From the IMG/VR virus record IMGVR_UViG_3300037452_000114, positions 1 to 36,310 of that record: a stretch of 36,310 bases of DNA, one strand, 5' to 3'. The notes under the pieces are model-generated. The model worked only from the letters and a program-made list of their open reading frames with translations, had not been told where the DNA came from and did no database searches. Every line of letters starts with the position of its first letter. Within the stretch, counting starts at the first letter, position 1. Made by a program: the position numbers and the translations under genes. Positions 1 to 6,530 of this stretch are shown here, piece by piece. The stretch is from a virus.

Positions 1-127
1 CCTTTTCGTGTGCTTTACTAGGCATTGCCTGGCAGGAGAAATGAGGATGTCGAGTGGCCACTATGACGCAACCGGCTCCCGGTACGCGATTTCGCAAAAC
101 AATCGAATCTGAGGTTTTACCTCCCAG
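1..127. repeat. Terminal direct repeat, left copy
   Basis: Identical to 36184-36310. The length of 127 equals a common maximum assembler k-mer, so this is best read as the overlap of a closed circular contig rather than a biological terminal repeat. It holds the divergent intergenic region and the start of the first rightward gene. Confidence 0.95.
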
Positions 128-1361
128 AATAGACGTTGCCAATGATGCCCAGGCTGGCCGTTTCTATAATCGCCCGTGGGAAGATGTCGTAAACGATCTC
201 ACTGCGGAGCAATGGAGCGAGCACCTGGTGCGCGTCTATCGCGCCGGTGAAAAGTGGGAACGCGGCGCCGCCCCAGTGGACAATGTTTTCAACGGTCCAT
301 TCACCGAGGAGGATATCCGTTCGCGCTTCGGCGGGGGAAAATTCATATTGTGGATGCTCGGGCCGCCGAAAAAGCACAATTTGGTAGCGAAGTGGCAAGT
401 CGATTTGGAAGGTGTGCCACTCGTGAATAGCGTGCCACGCACCGCACAGGCTGATGGAACAAATTCCGTGGCGCTGGAAGCTATGCGCATGTACGCCAAT
501 CCGGAATTTATGCGCATGCAGATGCAAATGATGATGACCGCAGCCACGCAAGCGATGGAACTGATCAAAACCCAGATTCCACCTACGCAAGACCCGCTGG
601 CCACGCTGCGCAACGCCAAGGAAATTCTAGGCAGCGGAAATCAGGAACACGGACTCCTCGACACGATCCGCGCGCTGAAAGAATTGGGATTGATCGGCTC
701 GCCGGAAAAGAAAGGCGTGGAAGAAATCCTGGCGCTGATCACCACGCTAAAAACTTCCGGGCTGATCACCAGCGGCGCGCCTAAAGCGGACCTGGCCGCC
801 ACGTTCGCCAACAACCTGCCCATGCTCGTCGATCGCCTGGTGAACGGCCTGCACGAATTCCGGCTGAACTCCGAAGCCCAGGAGCGCACCGTGCGATTGC
901 AGCGCGGCGAAATCCGGCCCGGCGATCCGAATGTGATTGATGTAACCCCGTCGTCCCCTACGCCAGCGGCGGCGGCTGGCAATACGGCCGCCACTCCCGC
1001 CTCTACCGTTGGCACAGCAGTCTCAGCAGAAACAGCGCAAGCCATCATCGCGCAAGCGCACATGCATCGCTTGGTCGCCGGCATCAAAGACCCTGAATCC
1101 GATGGCCAGGATATGTACGATTATCTGAGAAACGCCTGGCCGGAAATCTTGGATGAACTCACCAAGTTTTCGAAGGAACAACTCCTCGCCTTTTTCAAGA
1201 GCCGCGAACACCAGATGCAATACTTCGGTTCTGGAGACATCTTGACGCAAGTGGCTGACGATCCCCGCCTGCCGAAAATCATCGAGGATTTTCTGCGCAT
1301 CGCCAAAGAAGCCGCCGCCGCGGAAACAAAATCCGCCGCGGCCAGCGCGGGAGTGGTGTGA
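54..1361 (+). CDS. Conserved phage-type protein of unknown function, with GGGKF motif
   Basis: 435 aa, GTG start with GAGG seven bases upstream; an in-frame ATG at 63 is an alternative. Residues 40-120 form a compact domain rich in W, D and E that ends in FGGGKFILW, resembling the GGG-[KR]-[YF] signature of small phage proteins whose role I do not know. A Met/Gln-rich helix (MRMQMQMMM) follows, then long amphipathic helices. A Pro/Ala/Thr-rich linker near residues 300-330 separates a C-terminal helical domain. No enzyme motif is visible. It is the first gene of the rightward block. A structural, scaffolding or DNA-binding role is possible but unproven. Confidence 0.8.
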   Translation: MATMTQPAPGTRFRKTIESEVLPPRIDVANDAQAGRFYNRPWEDVVNDLTAEQWSEHLVRVYRAGEKWERGAAPVDNVFNGPFTEEDIRSRFGGGKFILWMLGPPKKHNLVAKWQVDLEGVPLVNSVPRTAQADGTNSVALEAMRMYANPEFMRMQMQMMMTAATQAMELIKTQIPPTQDPLATLRNAKEILGSGNQEHGLLDTIRALKELGLIGSPEKKGVEEILALITTLKTSGLITSGAPKADLAATFANNLPMLVDRLVNGLHEFRLNSEAQERTVRLQRGEIRPGDPNVIDVTPSSPTPAAAAGNTAATPASTVGTAVSAETAQAIIAQAHMHRLVAGIKDPESDGQDMYDYLRNAWPEILDELTKFSKEQLLAFFKSREHQMQYFGSGDILTQVADDPRLPKIIEDFLRIAKEAAAAETKSAAASAGVV

Positions 1362-1372
1362 ACGAGTGGCGA

Positions 1373-1397
1373 GCTTGCCCTGAGCGCAGCGAAGGGT
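1373..1397 (+). repeat. Dispersed repeat GCTTGCCCTGAGC...GAAGGG, copy 1
   Basis: Matches 1631-1660 at both ends (GCTTGCCCTGAGC and CGAAGGGT). From memory it resembles the CCTGAGC-GAAGG sequence scattered between genes in many soil bacterial genomes. Confidence 0.6.
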
Positions 1398-1413
1398 GTA
1401 TTCTTCCCCCGGA

Positions 1414-1563
1414 TGAGATGGGTTTCCTCACGTTCCCTATCTCGATGAACCAAGCTGCGAGGATTGACCATCCTCGTTTGGCCCGCGCCGTAGGTGGTTC
1501 GACCATCGCGCGGGCCATTTGATTTTCTAACCGCTTTTCCACAGTTTCCACACCTTTTCCACA
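1414..1563 (+). other. Candidate replication origin: three hairpins and three TTTTCCACA-like boxes
   Basis: Three inverted repeats occur in order: an imperfect GAGATGGG/CCCTATCTC pair (about 1414-1445), a perfect GAGGAT-tgacc-ATCCTC (1459-1475), and GGCCCGCGC/GCGCGGGCC (1480-1488/1508-1516) whose loop holds TGGTTCGACCA. Just downstream are TTTTCCACA (1535-1543), GTTTCCACA (1544-1552) and TTTTCCACA (1555-1563), one mismatch or more from the DnaA box TTATNCACA. No convincing gene lies between 1362 and 1827. The site just before the helicase gene fits an origin, but the hairpins could also end the upstream transcript. Confidence 0.4.
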
Positions 1564-1630
1564 GACTCTTTAGACACATGCGAAGATTTCCCCTTGAATG
1601 TCGTAGCAGGAATCTCGTACTTTCGTCCGC

Positions 1631-1660
1631 GCTTGCCCTGAGCAGCTTCGCGCGAAGGGT
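1631..1660 (+). repeat. Dispersed repeat GCTTGCCCTGAGC...GAAGGG, copy 2
   Basis: Second copy, with extra bases in the middle. The two copies bracket the hairpin and TTTTCCACA region between the first gene and the helicase gene. Confidence 0.6.
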
Positions 1661-1681
1661 TCTAGCATCTTAGAGGGGAAT

Positions 1682-1717
1682 CGGGGCGCTCTACCTTGCC
1701 AGGCTCGGAGCGCCCCG
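1682..1717 (+). other. Long hairpin in the helicase 5' leader
   Basis: A perfect 10-bp stem CGGGGCGCTC/GAGCGCCCCG with a 16-nt loop, about 110 bases before the helicase start. No T-run follows, so it is not a standard terminator; it may be a leader structure. Confidence 0.5.
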
Positions 1718-1752
1718 GTTTCGTCCTGGCAAAACATGAAAAAACAATCTCA

Positions 1753-1820
1753 GAAATTAGAAATTGGAAGTTTGACGTTGGATCGGATCGAACCTTCAAC
1801 ATCGAATCTCCAACCTCCGG
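1753..1820. repeat. Inverted pair of GARRTTG-type heptamer arrays
   Basis: The left half reads GAAATTA GAAATTG GAAGTTT GACGTTG; the right half is the reverse complement of GAGGTTG GAGATTC GATGTTG. The facing arrays could fold on each other directly upstream of the helicase start codon. Confidence 0.65.
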
Positions 1821-1827
1821 TATCCGC

Positions 1828-3306
1828 ATGACCCGCACCGCCGCCACGCAACTTGCCCCGGAACTGCCCAACAACATCGAAGCGGAGCGCGCCATTCTGG
1901 GCGGAATCATGCTGCTTTCGGCGGATCATTTGACGGAAGCGATTGCCGCGCTGGAATCCGTGGCCGACAAGCTGATTCCCGATTATTTCTACCACGTAAA
2001 CAACAAAAAGATTTACGACGCGATCCTCTCCCTGCACGAAGATGAATTGCCGATGGACGAAATCCACGTGATCGAATGGCTTTCCCAGGCCAAGACGCTG
2101 GAGCTCGCCGGCGGGCCTGCCTACATTTCCGCGCTCACGGATGGCCGCCCGGCCATCGCCAACCTAGGCCACTATGCGGACATCGTTCAGGAAAAAGCGC
2201 GGCAGCGCCGGTTGATCAAAGAAATGGATTTTTTGCAGAAGCGCGTGTGGGAAGGTTCGGCCAGCGCCGACGATTTGACCGAGCAGCTTAAGAACGCCAT
2301 CGAGTCCAACGCCATCGTAGCGAGGAATGGAAACGGCAACGGGCACGTGGGCACTTCGCTCTTAGATTTCCTGAAAATGGAATTTCCGCCGCAGGAACAT
2401 TTGATCGAAGGCTTAGTGCCCCGCGGCGCGTCGGTGATGATTGTGGCGTTGCCTCACCGCATGAAAAGTTTTTTCACCACCGGACTCGCCCTTGCCGCTA
2501 CAGTTGCGGGCGACAAAATCATGGGCAAACTCGTGGTGTCCAGGCCAGTAAAGACGATGCTGGTGCAAGTGGAAGATCCCGAAGAAGTGGTGCAAAAGCG
2601 CATCCGGGATTTCATGAGCACCAATCAATTCCTGAATTGCAATCCCGATTACGTGTGGGTTGTGAAACGCAAAGATTTCACCGGATTTACACCGCAGTGG
2701 TGCAAAAAGCTGGTGAAACAAGCGATGGAGTTCAAAGCGGATATCATCGTTCTGGATGTTCTCCGGAGAATTTTCGAAGGTCACGGCGACCTCAACAGTC
2801 CCACAGACACCAGTAAGTTTCTGGAAATGATCGACGCCATCCGGGATGTCACCGGCGCCGCCGTGGTGCTCGTTCATCACGAAAACAAAAAAGACGCGGA
2901 CTTAATGAATGCCGCCGCAGGCTCCTATAATTTTCCCGGCTGGGCCAACGTGATGATCCAGTTCAAGCGCAAGACGATGACGGGTACCGTGTCCCACGTG
3001 GAAATTGAAGTGGACAACAAGCTGGGACCGTCCGCCGAGCCGATGCGCATGATTCTTGATCTGGCATCCCCTTACCCGGTCACACTGCAATCGCTAGAGG
3101 ATGGCGAAGGTTTGGCGGACGCCATCGAACAGATGGACTCCGAATGGAACATCCGTACCTTGATCGAAGTGATGGGCATCAGCCGAACGAGTGCCCAAAG
3201 ACGCGTAAAAGAGTGGCTGAATCGCGGCCTGATCCGAAAGGTTTCTGGCGGCAAAAAAGGGCGCGGCGGATTAGCCATCTACACCGCAGCCGCACTGGGA
3301 GAGTAA
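1828..3306 (+). CDS. Replicative helicase, DnaB-N plus RepA/AAA_25-like, decayed P-loop
   Basis: 492 aa from ATG 1828. This start was chosen because NNIEAERAILGGIML, the hallmark opening of the DnaB N-terminal domain, follows within 15 residues; no good Shine-Dalgarno is visible. Residues 10-115 are DnaB-N-like. Residues 190-440 form a RecA-like ATPase closest to RepA/AAA_25 helicases: Walker B IIVLDVLRR (D310) and the histidine motif VLVHHENKK (H350, H351). The Walker A position reads ALPHRMKSF (about 207-215), keeping Lys-Ser but lacking the family's glycines. A C-terminal winged-helix-like segment (SRTSAQRRVKEWLNRGL) may bind DNA. Probably the hexameric replicative helicase. No primase gene is recognisable nearby. 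Confidence 0.85.
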   Translation: MTRTAATQLAPELPNNIEAERAILGGIMLLSADHLTEAIAALESVADKLIPDYFYHVNNKKIYDAILSLHEDELPMDEIHVIEWLSQAKTLELAGGPAYISALTDGRPAIANLGHYADIVQEKARQRRLIKEMDFLQKRVWEGSASADDLTEQLKNAIESNAIVARNGNGNGHVGTSLLDFLKMEFPPQEHLIEGLVPRGASVMIVALPHRMKSFFTTGLALAATVAGDKIMGKLVVSRPVKTMLVQVEDPEEVVQKRIRDFMSTNQFLNCNPDYVWVVKRKDFTGFTPQWCKKLVKQAMEFKADIIVLDVLRRIFEGHGDLNSPTDTSKFLEMIDAIRDVTGAAVVLVHHENKKDADLMNAAAGSYNFPGWANVMIQFKRKTMTGTVSHVEIEVDNKLGPSAEPMRMILDLASPYPVTLQSLEDGEGLADAIEQMDSEWNIRTLIEVMGISRTSAQRRVKEWLNRGLIRKVSGGKKGRGGLAIYTAAALGE

Positions 3307-3512
3307 TGGCAAAAATCCGTCGCGTCATCGTCGAAATTAAAAAACGTCCTTATGGATATGGAAATGGGACCGTTTCAATTCTTCGCCTTAGTTGTGAGCA
3401 TCAAATTATGAGAATAAACGGTCATCGAAAAGTTGGAGATCATCAAACCTGCGCCATCTGTACTGATCCTAACTCTCCCGATGCGCTTGACCAGAGAATT
3501 TTCACCGCATAA
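3306..3512 (+). CDS. Small zinc-binding protein
   Basis: 68 aa. Its ATG overlaps the helicase stop (TAATG), so it is translationally coupled. A basic N-terminal strand (IRRVIVEIKKRPYGYG) precedes a likely zinc site built from CEH and CAIC pairs. Nucleic-acid binding is plausible; the exact family is not recognised. Confidence 0.7.
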   Translation: MAKIRRVIVEIKKRPYGYGNGTVSILRLSCEHQIMRINGHRKVGDHQTCAICTDPNSPDALDQRIFTA

Positions 3513-3537
3513 TACCCTACAGAGAAAGTTTAGCGAA

Positions 3538-3580
3538 AACTGACTTTTTCTCCCCCGCGCGCGCGTAGGAAGAAAAAGTG
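3538..3580 (+). terminator. Hairpin with alternating CG loop after the helicase operon
   Basis: ACTTTTTCTCC pairs with GGAAGAAAAAGT (one bulge) around a loop containing CGCGCGCGCG. It lies about 25 bases after the stop of the coupled zinc protein. It could end or stabilise the transcript; the CG tract could also adopt Z-form. No T-run follows on the plus strand. Confidence 0.4.
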
Positions 3581-3793
3581 GGCATTTAGACCTTAACCCA
3601 AACATACTCATGTATATAAAATGCCCAAATCACGTGTGGGCATTTACGGGCATTTAAACCGCTGATTTTACAACTACTTGATTTTATGTCTGTTACCCCT
3701 TCCGGAAGTGGGCATTTAGTGGGCATTTAAATGGGCATTTGGCAAGTGCTTATCTGTGTGCATCTTAAGCCTTTTTTCGGGCCTTAATGCCCA
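3578..3793. repeat. Iteron cluster, consensus GTGGGCATTTA
   Basis: Direct copies at 3578-3588, 3636-3646, 3647-3656, 3708-3718, 3719-3729 and 3730-3740; inverted copies at 3619-3627 and 3786-3793. Neighbouring direct copies repeat every 11 bp, about one helical turn, so a bound protein would line up on one DNA face. An AT-rich tract (about 3885-3960) follows. The layout fits a plasmid-style iteron origin or a multi-site operator for the next gene. No real gene is visible in 3513-3999. Confidence 0.85.
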
Positions 3794-3938
3794 CCCTTTC
3801 TCCCTCTCTGGGGGGGGGTGCGAGAACAGTGTAAAAAGTATACGATAAAACGAGGGGGGTTGTGGAGAGCGCAGTTCACTATTTTCTCTTTCTTTCTTTC
3901 TGGCTTCCTACTCTCTAATATAATTCTAAATAAATATC

Positions 3939-3967
3939 TTGACAAATTATAATTCTTACGGTATCCT
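3939..3967 (+). promoter_or_regulatory. Sigma-70-type promoter
   Basis: A perfect -35 TTGACA (3939-3944), a 17-bp spacer, and -10 TATCCT (3962-3967) lie 33 bases before the next start codon, inside the AT-rich tract beside the iterons. It is the best promoter in the window and probably drives the chain of small genes from 4000 onward. Confidence 0.7.
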
Positions 3968-3999
3968 GTCTTTGCCTGGCAACGACAAGGAAAACGGTA

Positions 4000-4239
4000 A
4001 TGGCGAACAAAACACAAAAAGCGATAAAGCGGTCCACGGGCCAATGGCTGTACTGCTCGTTCCAGGCGCATCCGGAAGAAATTTCTAAATGGCGCGAGCT
4101 CGCCGGCGCGGACGATCGCTCTCTTTCCTGGTGGATTCGCAACGCACTGAATAAAGCCGCAAGTTTGGCCGACGGAGGGAAATCCCATGAAGGCACTGAA
4201 ACGGTGGATGTGGAAACAGTTTCTCCGCATCGGGCATGA
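4000..4239 (+). CDS. Small DNA-binding protein, ribbon-helix-helix-like
   Basis: 79 aa, ATG preceded by AAGGA. A basic N-terminus leads to a beta-like stretch (WLYCSFQAHPEEISKW) and then SLSWWIRNALNKAA, a helix of the kind that ends ribbon-helix-helix domains. The acidic C-terminal tail lies in the overlap with the next gene. It sits immediately after the iterons and promoter, so it could bind them as an autoregulator or copy-control protein. That role is inferred from position and fold resemblance only. Confidence 0.7.
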   Translation: MANKTQKAIKRSTGQWLYCSFQAHPEEISKWRELAGADDRSLSWWIRNALNKAASLADGGKSHEGTETVDVETVSPHRA

Positions 4240-4702
4240 TCTGGTTTGGAAGGCTGACGATTGGTTCCAGCGTCAGGAAGTTGCATTACGCGGTGAGCGG
4301 GTTTCTGTTCATTCTAGTCACTCGCCACTAGCCACTAAGGGGGCATATGAAAGCAACGATGGAGAGCACCACGAAAACGCTGGTTTTGAACGGGCTGAAC
4401 CTGCGCGTCTGGGAAGGCGTGACGGAGAAGGGGATACGGTTTGTAGCCCTAGTGAATCGCTTGCAAAGCGCGGACGCCGAACAAGAGCGTTTGCTGATTG
4501 GCGAAACGACCGCGAAACCGCCGAAGGAGCCGGAACGGGCGACGGCGGGCGCGCTGGAGCGTCTGGGAATCGTGACCGGCGTCCCCGAAGGCTACGCGCC
4601 AAAACCGGAGCCTCCGACTTCGACCAGCGCATAGTGGCCCGCCGCGGCGCGTTCGCCGGGATGGTGCTGGCCAAGGCGCAGCCGATGACGGGTGACCTGT
4701 GA
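4187..4702 (+). CDS. Possible small basic protein whose frame runs under the next gene
   Basis: 171 aa, with an excellent GGAGGG six bases before ATG, inside the 3' end of the previous gene. The first 45 residues (MKALKRWMWKQFLRIGHDLV...) look like a real amphipathic basic protein. From about 4330 the frame crosses a heptamer array and becomes Arg/Gly/Ala-rich, like an out-of-frame reading of the gene at 4347. It ends in a GTGA overlap with the gene at 4699, which argues for real translation. Either a long true overlap or a protein that lost its stop. Confidence 0.4.
   Translation: MKALKRWMWKQFLRIGHDLVWKADDWFQRQEVALRGERVSVHSSHSPLATKGAYESNDGEHHENAGFERAEPARLGRRDGEGDTVCSPSESLAKRGRRTRAFADWRNDRETAEGAGTGDGGRAGASGNRDRRPRRLRAKTGASDFDQRIVARRGAFAGMVLAKAQPMTGDL
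4313..4338 (-). repeat. GTGRYTN heptamer array
   Basis: Minus-strand units GTGGCTA GTGGCGA GTGACTA, ending just before the Shine-Dalgarno of the gene at 4347. Confidence 0.7.
4347..4634 (+). CDS. Hypothetical protein
   Basis: 95 aa, with AAGGGGG just before ATG. The sequence has a balanced composition (LVLNGLNLRVWEGVTEKG) and a Pro-rich C-terminus, and looks more natural than the overlapping +2 frame. No family recognised. It lies wholly inside the 171-aa reading frame at 4187-4702; which frame is used over this stretch is unresolved. Confidence 0.6.
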   Translation: MKATMESTTKTLVLNGLNLRVWEGVTEKGIRFVALVNRLQSADAEQERLLIGETTAKPPKEPERATAGALERLGIVTGVPEGYAPKPEPPTSTSA

Positions 4703-4974
4703 AAATCTGGAAATACCAATTCGGCGCGCCGTCAATGGTTTGCCAAATTCCCAAGGGCGCAGAGATTCTCTGCGTGCAAGTGCAAGCGGGAAAGGCGTGC
4801 CTGTGGGCGATCGTCGATGCTTTCGCTCCACTGGAGAAGCGCGTCTTTCAGATTTACGAAACGGGAAGCGAAATCCCCTCTGGAAAGTACAATTACATCG
4901 GCACGTTCCAGACGTGCGAGGAACCGAGTCGATTGGTTGCTTGGCATGTGTTCGAGGTTTTGAACGGCCACTAG
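4699..4974 (+). CDS. DUF7352-like small protein
   Basis: 91 aa with a GTG start that overlaps the preceding stop as GTGA. The order KIWKYQF, IPKGAEILCVQVQAGKACLW, an aromatic middle, IGTFQ and WHVFEV matches a compact beta-rich family found in phages and bacteria that I remember as DUF7352. Function unknown. It sits among small accessory genes of the rightward block. Family membership is by motif order only. Confidence 0.8.
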   Translation: MKIWKYQFGAPSMVCQIPKGAEILCVQVQAGKACLWAIVDAFAPLEKRVFQIYETGSEIPSGKYNYIGTFQTCEEPSRLVAWHVFEVLNGH

Positions 4975-4994
4975 TCACTAACCACTAGCCACTG
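4967..4994 (-). repeat. GTGRYTN heptamer array
   Basis: Minus-strand units GTGGCTA GTGGTTA GTGACTA GTGG. It overlaps the stop codon of the gene ending at 4974 and abuts the GGAGG of the next gene. Confidence 0.8.
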
Positions 4995-5007
4995 GAGGTT
5001 TTAATTT

Positions 5008-5382
5008 ATGGAAAATCCAACCAAGAAAACGATTCAGGCGGTGCTTTTCGTGCTCTTAGGCATCGCCATCGGCCTGGCGCCCGGCGCGATTAAAATTGAC
5101 GAGATGCGCCAGGCGGCGGAAAACGCCGAAGCCTTTCACGCGCGCAGTATGGCCGATTTGAAAAAGCAGATGAAAGACGAGGAGTGGTACTACATCAAGC
5201 AAATGTCCGTGTATCAGCGGGCGCTGGGCATTCGTCGCGTGGCCCCCACGGAAACGGACAAAGCCGATGGGACTACCTGTGCCGAGGAATTCACTTCTGT
5301 GTCGAGCTTGACAAATCTAATCGGCGTGCGTTCCTGGAAACCGCGCGACGATGGGCGATGCTACGCCGAGGATGCGCAGTAA
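5008..5382 (+). CDS. Single-span membrane protein with coiled-coil
   Basis: 124 aa with GGAGG well placed before ATG. One membrane helix (AVLFVLLGIAIGLAPGAI, about residues 11-28) precedes a charged, helix-prone region rich in A/E/K (about 33-70). The C-terminal part holds two cysteines. Probably anchored with the coiled-coil on one face of the membrane. Family and role not recognised. Confidence 0.7.
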   Translation: MENPTKKTIQAVLFVLLGIAIGLAPGAIKIDEMRQAAENAEAFHARSMADLKKQMKDEEWYYIKQMSVYQRALGIRRVAPTETDKADGTTCAEEFTSVSSLTNLIGVRSWKPRDDGRCYAEDAQ

Positions 5383-5389
5383 GAATGCC

Positions 5390-5417
5390 GTGACTGGTGA
5401 TTCGTGACTAGTGATTC
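5390..5417 (+). repeat. GTGRYTN heptamer array
   Basis: Four clean plus-strand units, GTGACTG GTGATTC GTGACTA GTGATTC, fill the gap before the AGGAGG of the next gene. Confidence 0.8.
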
Positions 5418-5437
5418 CTGAACAATAGGAGGATATC

Positions 5438-5677
5438 GTGAAAAATGGAATGGTGGATTGCAAGTTCTGCGGAGGTGGGTTTCATCCGAAAGGGATTCAA
5501 GCCCATCTGCGTAGATGTAAAAAAAAGCACGTTAACGGCCTAAATGGCGCGAAAGGTAAGCCAAAATTTCCGATTTATGACATTGAAGATGACGCGATTG
5601 ATATCGTCCTAGAGTCAACGTGGCAACGATTGACCTGGCCTCAGAAATTTAGCGCGTTAGCATTTGTAGTCAAATGA
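5438..5677 (+). CDS. C2HC zinc-finger protein
   Basis: 79 aa, GTG start with a perfect AGGAGG. Residues 8-28 read CKFCGGGFHPKGIQAHLRRC, a C-x2-C-x11-H-x4-C zinc finger followed by a Lys-rich stretch, typical of small nucleic-acid-binding proteins. The C-terminal half (YDIEDDAIDIVLEST...) is acidic then aromatic. It is one of several small zinc proteins in this block and may help control early expression or DNA metabolism; the specific role is unknown. Confidence 0.8.
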   Translation: MKNGMVDCKFCGGGFHPKGIQAHLRRCKKKHVNGLNGAKGKPKFPIYDIEDDAIDIVLESTWQRLTWPQKFSALAFVVK

Positions 5678-5688
5678 AATGAGGTGCA

Positions 5689-6117
5689 ATGAATCCAAAC
5701 GAGAAAGACTTCACGAAACACGAAACACGAATCACGGATCACGACTCCGAACCAGCTTGGCTTCGCGACAATCAAATCGTCAAGGTGGAGTTTGACGAAT
5801 CGCTGAACGCGCGCGGGGTCGATTGGATCGCCGAAATCTGCGCCGGCGAAATACAGTGCTGCGAGCATTGCGGCCGCGCGTTTCCATTGTGGCCGCCGCA
5901 GGGATGGGCGGATCACGTGCTTGAGAACCATGCCACTGAACTAACGCGCCAGGCGCGACAAGGCATGAGCCAGATGTCCGAGACCGCGCCGAACGATATG
6001 CACACTACGTTTTTCGCCATGACCTTTGCGCAGCGCGTCAGTATGCGCCGCCGCGCCTGGCAGCTAGGCTACGCCAAGCCGGAAGAGGGAAAGGGCAGCA
6101 TATTTCTAGAAAACTAG
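5689..6117 (+). CDS. C2H2-like zinc-finger protein with a repeat-derived N-terminus
   Basis: 142 aa, with GAGGTG before ATG. The centre holds CCEHCGRAFPLWPPQGW followed by ADHVLENH, giving a C-x2-C ... H-x4-H zinc finger. The C-terminal third is basic and helical (AQRVSMRRRAWQLGYA). Residues 9-20 (TKHETRITDHDS) are encoded by a heptamer array that elsewhere is intergenic, so the repeat has become coding here or the true start is later. Probably binds nucleic acid; no closer family recognised. Confidence 0.75.
   Translation: MNPNEKDFTKHETRITDHDSEPAWLRDNQIVKVEFDESLNARGVDWIAEICAGEIQCCEHCGRAFPLWPPQGWADHVLENHATELTRQARQGMSQMSETAPNDMHTTFFAMTFAQRVSMRRRAWQLGYAKPEEGKGSIFLEN
5709..5746 (-). repeat. GTGRYTN heptamer array inside a coding region
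   Basis: About five units (reverse complement of CACGAAA CACGAAT CACGGAT CACGACT) lie in frame within the zinc-finger gene's N-terminus. Confidence 0.7.
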
Positions 6118-6131
6118 TGGCGAGTGGCTAG
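6114..6131 (+). repeat. Short GTGRYTN heptamer array
   Basis: GTGGCGA GTGGCTA spans the stop codon at 6117 and ends just before the next start at 6134. Confidence 0.6.
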
Positions 6132-6133
6132 AG

Positions 6134-6328
6134 ATGAAAGTCAGCGACTTTTTGCGGCAGTATCAGCTTTCCGGCGAATTGCCGGACGATGGTGGCGACG
6201 AGATGTTGAATTTTTATGCGGTATGGCTGATCACAGCTTCGTACAAAGTAACCATCACCACAATAGATCAAGCAAGGAAGGATGCCATCACAATTGCCGA
6301 ATTCATTGAGAAGCGGGCGCGAGACTAG
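6134..6328 (+). CDS. Small hypothetical protein
   Basis: 64 aa. It starts directly after a heptamer array and lacks a clear Shine-Dalgarno. Acidic first half (LSGELPDDGGDEMLNFY), then a hydrophobic beta stretch and a charged C-terminal helix (DAITIAEFIEKRARD). Soluble by appearance. Not recognised; accepted because it fills the gap in an otherwise continuous series of small genes and has ordinary composition. Confidence 0.6.
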   Translation: MKVSDFLRQYQLSGELPDDGGDEMLNFYAVWLITASYKVTITTIDQARKDAITIAEFIEKRARD

Positions 6329-6348
6329 CTGCTAACCACTAGCCACTG
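6325..6348 (-). repeat. GTGRYTN heptamer array
   Basis: Minus-strand units GTGGCTA GTGGTTA GCAGCTA, supplying the stop codon of the gene ending at 6328. Confidence 0.65.
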
Positions 6349-6353
6349 ACTTT

Positions 6354-6530
6354 ATGACCGATCAGGAAGAATTCGCCAAGCTGGTGAAAAAACTGTACGT
6401 CCTGGCGGACAAAATGGGCTATCGGTTGACGATCACCGTGCGTTCTATTTCTGTTCCAAAAACGCAGGCAACAGCGGGCAAGCCCGCCGCCGCAGCTCCA
6501 TCGCCAAGGCGGGAGCCGGGGGAAGATTGA
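6354..6530 (+). CDS. Small hypothetical protein
   Basis: 58 aa from ATG 6354 to the TGA at 6528-6530. The N-terminal half is an amphipathic helix plus beta strand (EEFAKLVKKLYVLADKMGYR, then LTITVRSISV); the rest is a Pro/Ala tail. The next gene's ATG overlaps its stop (TGATG), which supports real translation. Function unknown. Confidence 0.6.
   Translation: MTDQEEFAKLVKKLYVLADKMGYRLTITVRSISVPKTQATAGKPAAAAPSPRREPGED

Noticed and set aside
1-127. Biological direct terminal repeat of a linear phage
   Set aside because: The length equals a standard assembly k-mer and the sequence is ordinary coding and intergenic DNA, so an assembly overlap is the simpler explanation.
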